Under the pieces are notes generated by a model. The model saw only the letters and a list, made by a program, of their open reading frames with translations, had not been told where the DNA came from and made no database searches. Source: Syntrophaceae bacterium CG2_30_58_14 (GTDB taxonomy: Bacteria; Desulfobacterota; Syntrophia; Syntrophales; UBA5619). From it: 37,812 bases of DNA. A program made the position numbers and the translations under genes. Shown here one piece after another: positions 33,516 through 37,812 of this stretch. The stretch is from NCBI GenBank assembly GCA_001873745.1, contig MNZQ01000159.1, forward strand, positions 1 to 37,812, read 5' to 3'. How positions within the stretch are numbered: the first letter of the stretch is position 1; each line of letters begins with the position of its first letter.

Positions 33516-34667
33516 GTGGAGACGGTAGCCCCCTACAAAGAGATCATAGAGGTCATTAAAGCGAGCGGCGGAGATGCCTTCAAAAGATGCTTTCAATGCG
33601 GATTATGCGATGTTGTTTGTCCGTGGAATAAGGTTAGAAATTTCAGCATGCGCAAGCTAATCCGCGAGGCTACGTTCGGTTTGACTGAGATAGAAAGTGA
33701 AGAGATATGGCGTTGCACCACCTGCGGAAGATGTCCTCAGCAGTGCCCCAGGGACGTAAAACAGATAGAATCCGGGGTATCCTTACGCCGGATTGCCACG
33801 GAATATGGGGTTTTCCCTACTTCTGTCAAGCCTATCCGCACCATCAGCGGAAGCCTTGTTGGCGAAGGCAACCCCTTTGGTGAAGAGCGAAAAAAGAGGG
33901 CAAATTGGGCAGAAGGTCTTTCTGTAAAAACGTTCACGGAGGGGATGGAAATTCTATATTTCCCCTGCTGTTACCTTTGCTATGACCCAAGATTGAAAAA
34001 GGTGGCCAGAGCCACAGCCACTATCCTGAACAGGGCCGGGGTGGATTTCGGGATACTGGGCGCCAAGGAGAATTGCTGTGGGGAAAGCATCCGCAAGACG
34101 GGCGATGAGGACGTATTCAAACGCCTGGCCAAGGAAAATATCAAAACGTTTATCGATAACGGGGTGAAGAAAATCCTTGTTTCTTCCCCTCATTGCTATC
34201 ATACATTCAAAAACGAGTATCCCGAATTTATGGTGAACTTTGAGGTGGTTCATATCTCCCAATATATATTCCAGCTTATTCATGAGGGAAGGCTTGAGCT
34301 CACCAAGGAGTATGGGAGGAAAGTTACTTATCATGACCCCTGTTACCTGGGGCGACATAATGGCATCTATGGCGAGCCCCGAGAGGTCTTAAAGAAGATA
34401 CCCGGTTTAGAGTTGAATGAGATGGCTGAGTCGCGGGTAGATAGTTTCTGTTGCGGAGGGGGAGGAGGCCGAATTTGGATGGAAACTCCCAAGGGTGAAA
34501 GATTCTCCGACCTCCGATTAGAACAAGCTGTCGGGGTCGGGGCTGAGGTGCTGGTCACCGCCTGCCCCTATTGCATCACCAATTTTGAGGACAGCAGGTT
34601 GAACCGGGAGAATAGCGAGGTCATCCAGATTAAAGACATCACGGAGATCGTCCAGGAAGTAATTTAG
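33516..34667 (+). CDS. bamD: BamD-like HdrD/CCG-domain Fe-S protein
   Basis: 383 aa from GTG; RCFQCGLCDVVCPW and RCTTCGRCPQQCPRDV [4Fe-4S] motifs; CCG motifs YFPCCYLCYDP, NCCGESIRKTGDE, YHDPCYLGRHNGIYGEPREVL, SFCCGGGGGRIW. Confidence 0.9.
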   Translation: METVAPYKEIIEVIKASGGDAFKRCFQCGLCDVVCPWNKVRNFSMRKLIREATFGLTEIESEEIWRCTTCGRCPQQCPRDVKQIESGVSLRRIATEYGVFPTSVKPIRTISGSLVGEGNPFGEERKKRANWAEGLSVKTFTEGMEILYFPCCYLCYDPRLKKVARATATILNRAGVDFGILGAKENCCGESIRKTGDEDVFKRLAKENIKTFIDNGVKKILVSSPHCYHTFKNEYPEFMVNFEVVHISQYIFQLIHEGRLELTKEYGRKVTYHDPCYLGRHNGIYGEPREVLKKIPGLELNEMAESRVDSFCCGGGGGRIWMETPKGERFSDLRLEQAVGVGAEVLVTACPYCITNFEDSRLNRENSEVIQIKDITEIVQEVI

Positions 34668-34700
34668 ACGACCGAAGAAATCGGATGAGGACATAGAGAA

Positions 34701-37700
34701 GTGGGAAAAGAACCAGAAAAAGCACCAGTTGAAGGACAGCTTTTAAAAAGTCTCGCAGACAGCAATTTTGGAGATGTTATGGTTGTCGGCGGAGGGATCA
34801 GCGGTATTCAAGCCGCTCTTGATCTTGCCACGGCGGGTTTTAAGGTTTACCTGGTTGAGAAATCACCGACCATTGGCGGCAAGATGGCCCAGTTAGACAA
34901 GACTTTCCCCACGAATGACTGCTCCATGTGCATTGAATCTCCTAAATTTGTTGAATGCAGCAGGCATCCCAATATAGAGATTATGACCTATACGGAAGTG
35001 GACCGTGTAGAAGGGAAAGCAGGAGACTTCAAGGTAACCCTGATTAAAAAGCCCCGATACATTGATGAGAGCAAATGCACGGGTTGTACGACCTGTGTAG
35101 AGTACTGCCCGGTCAAGTACCCTGATCCCTTTAATCAGGACATATCGTTGAATAAAGCCGTCCATATACACTTTGCTCAAGCAATTCCCCTTAAGCCTTA
35201 TATCGATGAAAGCTGCCTTTACCTTAAAGAAAAGAAATGTGCTATTTGCAAAGGAGTCTGTAAGAGTGGCGCTATAGATTTTAATCAAACGGCGGAGAAG
35301 GTAGAAGTAAAAGTAGGGGCGATCGTTCTGTCTCCGGGCTTTGAGCCGTTTGACCCAAAGCTCCGGGGCGACTATGGCTACGGCAAGTTTGAGAACGTGG
35401 TAACCAGTCTTGACTATGAACGGCTTTTATGCGCCACCGGGCCATACGAAGGTGAGATAAGGCGCGCTACCGACAAGCAGCATCCCCATAAAATAGCCTG
35501 GATTCACTGCGTCGGTTCCCGGCGGGTTACCCCGGGGGACAACAGCTATTGTTCCGCGGTATGCTGCACATATACCCAGAAACAGGTGATTTTGACCAAA
35601 GACCATGACGCTGAGGCCGAGTGTACGATATTCCATAACGACATTCGTTCCTATGGCAAGGATTTCGAGCGCTTCTACCAAAGAGCGGAGAGACTTCCCG
35701 GGATTCGATTTATCAGAAGCTACGTATCCGTAGGAAAAGAGATCCCGGAAAGCAAGAATGTAACGATAAGATATTCTACTCCCGAGGATGGGGTAAAAGA
35801 GGAAGAATTCGATCTGGTGGTATTATCCGTTGGATTGAACCCTCCTGCCGATGCGAAGGGCCTGGCGAATAAGTTCGGCATCGAGCTCAATGATCACGGA
35901 TTCTGTAAAACCCGTTCGGTCAATCCCATGATGACTTCTCGCCCGGGGATTTTTATCAGCGGCGCCTTCCAGGGTCCTATAGATATCCCCGAGTCGGTTA
36001 TGACCGCCAGCGGGGCTGGCTCCCAATGTGGCGAGCTCCTTGCCTGCCAGCGAGGGAAGCTGGCTAAAGACAGGATATATCCACTGGAAAGGGATACCTC
36101 GGCAGAGGAGCCCCGGGTGGGTGTCTATGTGTGTCATTGTGGCGCCAATATCGGAAGGATAGTAGATGTTCCTTCCACCGTTGAATATGCCTTGACCTTA
36201 CCCAATGTTGTTCACGCGGAAGAAAGCCTCTTTATATGTTCGACCGATGCCGCCCAGCGCCTGGCAAACTCGATCCGGGAAAAGGGTTTGAATCGCGTGG
36301 TTGTCGCCGCCTGCACCCCCAGGACACATGAGCCGCTATTCAGGGACACGCTTCGGGAAGCGGGGATTAACCAATATTTCTTCGACTTTGCCAATATTCG
36401 GGAACATTGCTCCTGGGTCCACTCTCGAGAAAAGGAAGATGCCACCCAAAAGGCCAAGGAAATAATCCGGATGTCGGTAGCCCGAACTGCCCATTTGGCG
36501 CCCCTGCAGGAATTTGATCTGCCCGTGAACCCGGCGGGGTTGGTAGTCGGAGGAGGCCTGGCTGGGATGACCAGCGCTCTCTCCATAGCCAGCCAGGGAC
36601 ATGAGGTTCATCTGGTGGAAAAGGAACCAGACCTGGGGGGAATGGCGCGAAAAATTCATTATACCCTGGAAGGACTTGATGTTCAATCCTATCTGCGTGA
36701 TGTTATCCGCAAGGTTTATCAGCACCCCCTAATCCATATATATACGGATGCCGCCATCACCGAGGCTGCCGGCTATGTGGGGAATTTCGTAACCAAGGTG
36801 AAGTCTGAAGGAAGGGTCAAAGAGATAAAACATGGAGCAACCGTCATCGCCATCGGCGCTGATGAATATAAACCCACCGAATACCTTTATGGAGAAGATG
36901 ATCGGGTAATGACCAACCTGGAGTTGGAGGAGCAGATCGCCAAAGGAGAAGAAAGGCTGATGAGCTCTCAGAGCCTGGTTATGATCCAATGTGTAGGTTG
37001 CCGACAAGAAGACAGAAATTACTGCGCCCGGATATGTTGTAGCCACTCTATAAAGAACGCCTTGAAACTAAAAGAGATAAACCCCCGGATGGATATCACC
37101 ATTCTCTTCCGGGATATGAGGACGTATGGGTTTAGCGAGGATTATTACCGGGACGCGTCCAATAAAGATGTAAAGTTCATCCGCTATGAGCCGCAGGATA
37201 AACCCCAGGTGGAAGCGGTTGAGGAGGAGGGCCGGCCTGTTTTGAGGGTTACCGTGACCGATCCTATTTTAGGGAAGAAGCTTGCGATCGATGCCGATGC
37301 AATCGCTTTGGCCGCCGCCGTTATTCCCTCGGCAGCAAGTCAGGAAGTAGCAAAATTATTCAAGGTATCTTTGGGCATGGATGGTTTCTTCACGGAAGCC
37401 CATGTCAAATTAAGACCTGTTGACTTTGGCGCGGACGGCATTTACCTGTGTGGGACAGCCCACTATCCCAAGCATATATCGGAAGCGATTAGCCAGGCTT
37501 ATGGCGCTGCCGGCCGGGTCTTAACGCTTCTCTCGCATGATACCGTCAAAGCCTCCGGTTCTGTTGCCGAGGTCAATGAGAGTGATTGCATATCGTGCGG
37601 GGCATGTATCACCGCTTGTACGTATGGCGCCGTAGAGTTTCATGATACGCCGCAAGGCAGGAAGGCCACGGTTAATCCTGTTCTCTGTAAAGGAGATGGT

Positions 37701-37812
37701 CTCTGCAACACGGTGTGCCCAACAGGGGCTATTTCACTAAAGCACTATACCGATGAAGAGCTCTTATGCCAAATTGACGCGGCGGGCGGGGACCCCTTGC
37801 GGCAAGGTGTCC
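34701..37812 (+). CDS. bamE: BamE-like protein: tandem HdrA flavin/Fe-S electron-bifurcation module (truncated by the window end)
   Basis: GTG at 34701, open frame to 37812 and absent from the supplied ORF track. First HdrA: VMVVGGGISGIQAALDLATAGFKVYLVEKSPTIGGKMAQLDKTFPTNDCSMC; second: VCHCGANIGRIVDV...LVVGGGLAGMTSALSIASQGHEVHLVEKEPDLGGMARKI; C-terminal CISCGACITACTYGAVEF and CKGDGLCNTVCPTGAISL. Confidence 0.9.
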   Translation, partial: MGKEPEKAPVEGQLLKSLADSNFGDVMVVGGGISGIQAALDLATAGFKVYLVEKSPTIGGKMAQLDKTFPTNDCSMCIESPKFVECSRHPNIEIMTYTEVDRVEGKAGDFKVTLIKKPRYIDESKCTGCTTCVEYCPVKYPDPFNQDISLNKAVHIHFAQAIPLKPYIDESCLYLKEKKCAICKGVCKSGAIDFNQTAEKVEVKVGAIVLSPGFEPFDPKLRGDYGYGKFENVVTSLDYERLLCATGPYEGEIRRATDKQHPHKIAWIHCVGSRRVTPGDNSYCSAVCCTYTQKQVILTKDHDAEAECTIFHNDIRSYGKDFERFYQRAERLPGIRFIRSYVSVGKEIPESKNVTIRYSTPEDGVKEEEFDLVVLSVGLNPPADAKGLANKFGIELNDHGFCKTRSVNPMMTSRPGIFISGAFQGPIDIPESVMTASGAGSQCGELLACQRGKLAKDRIYPLERDTSAEEPRVGVYVCHCGANIGRIVDVPSTVEYALTLPNVVHAEESLFICSTDAAQRLANSIREKGLNRVVVAACTPRTHEPLFRDTLREAGINQYFFDFANIREHCSWVHSREKEDATQKAKEIIRMSVARTAHLAPLQEFDLPVNPAGLVVGGGLAGMTSALSIASQGHEVHLVEKEPDLGGMARKIHYTLEGLDVQSYLRDVIRKVYQHPLIHIYTDAAITEAAGYVGNFVTKVKSEGRVKEIKHGATVIAIGADEYKPTEYLYGEDDRVMTNLELEEQIAKGEERLMSSQSLVMIQCVGCRQEDRNYCARICCSHSIKNALKLKEINPRMDITILFRDMRTYGFSEDYYRDASNKDVKFIRYEPQDKPQVEAVEEEGRPVLRVTVTDPILGKKLAIDADAIALAAAVIPSAASQEVAKLFKVSLGMDGFFTEAHVKLRPVDFGADGIYLCGTAHYPKHISEAISQAYGAAGRVLTLLSHDTVKASGSVAEVNESDCISCGACITACTYGAVEFHDTPQGRKATVNPVLCKGDGLCNTVCPTGAISLKHYTDEELLCQIDAAGGDPLRQGV

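Noticed and set aside
1-37812. CRISPR arrays, tRNA/rRNA genes, prophage or transposase genes
   Set aside because: None seen: no regularly spaced repeats, no cloverleaf-like tRNA sequence recognised, no transposase or integrase motifs in the ORFs. The DUF2080-like gene is only suggestive of transposons.
1-37812. Dedicated transcriptional regulator or two-component system for the bam genes
   Set aside because: No HTH regulator, sigma54 activator or histidine kinase ORF found in the window; regulators must lie elsewhere.
34701-37812. Selenocysteine (in-frame TGA) in BamB-E
   Set aside because: No in-frame TGA noticed in the frames read; a selenoprotein BamF might follow outside the window.

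Overview
This window looks like an anaerobic aromatic-degradation locus from an obligate anaerobe, probably a syntrophic or sulfate-reducing deltaproteobacterium-like lineage (taxonomy is inference). Around 28 kb it divides into two blocks that point away from each other.

The minus-strand block runs from bamA (6-oxocyclohexene-1-carbonyl-CoA hydrolase) through bamR/dch (dienoyl-CoA hydratase), a 3-hydroxyacyl-CoA dehydrogenase/crotonase fusion and bamQ/had. It continues with indolepyruvate:ferredoxin oxidoreductase iorAB, a single-subunit 2-hydroxyacyl-CoA dehydratase/BcrB-like protein, a thiolase, a Liv-type ABC transporter, a ketopantoate-reductase-like protein, a BadF/HgdC-type activase and an acyl-CoA ligase.

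The plus-strand block has a small DUF2080-like protein, a GNAT acetyltransferase, a two-subunit CoA-transferase, and then a class II benzoyl-CoA reductase operon (bamB, bamC, bamD-like, double-HdrA bamE). The last gene is cut off by the window end.

The left ~9 kb is different. It holds a DnaQ-like exonuclease, an ADP-forming acyl-CoA synthetase, a tungsten-type AOR, a PaaK-like ligase and an ACT protein, interspersed with several truncated or chimeric gene remnants (NTase, HD, CrtI-like oxidoreductase, AOR 5' end, epimerase C-terminus, internally deleted serA) and short duplicated scars.

Points most worth following up: (1) the single-subunit dehydratase plus activase inside a class II bam cluster; (2) matching sigma70-like promoters with 11-bp tandem repeats in front of the two divergent bam operons; (3) the DUF2080-GNAT pair embedded in the cluster; (4) the patchwork of gene scars on the left. 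All calls come from reading the sequence; no searches were run.
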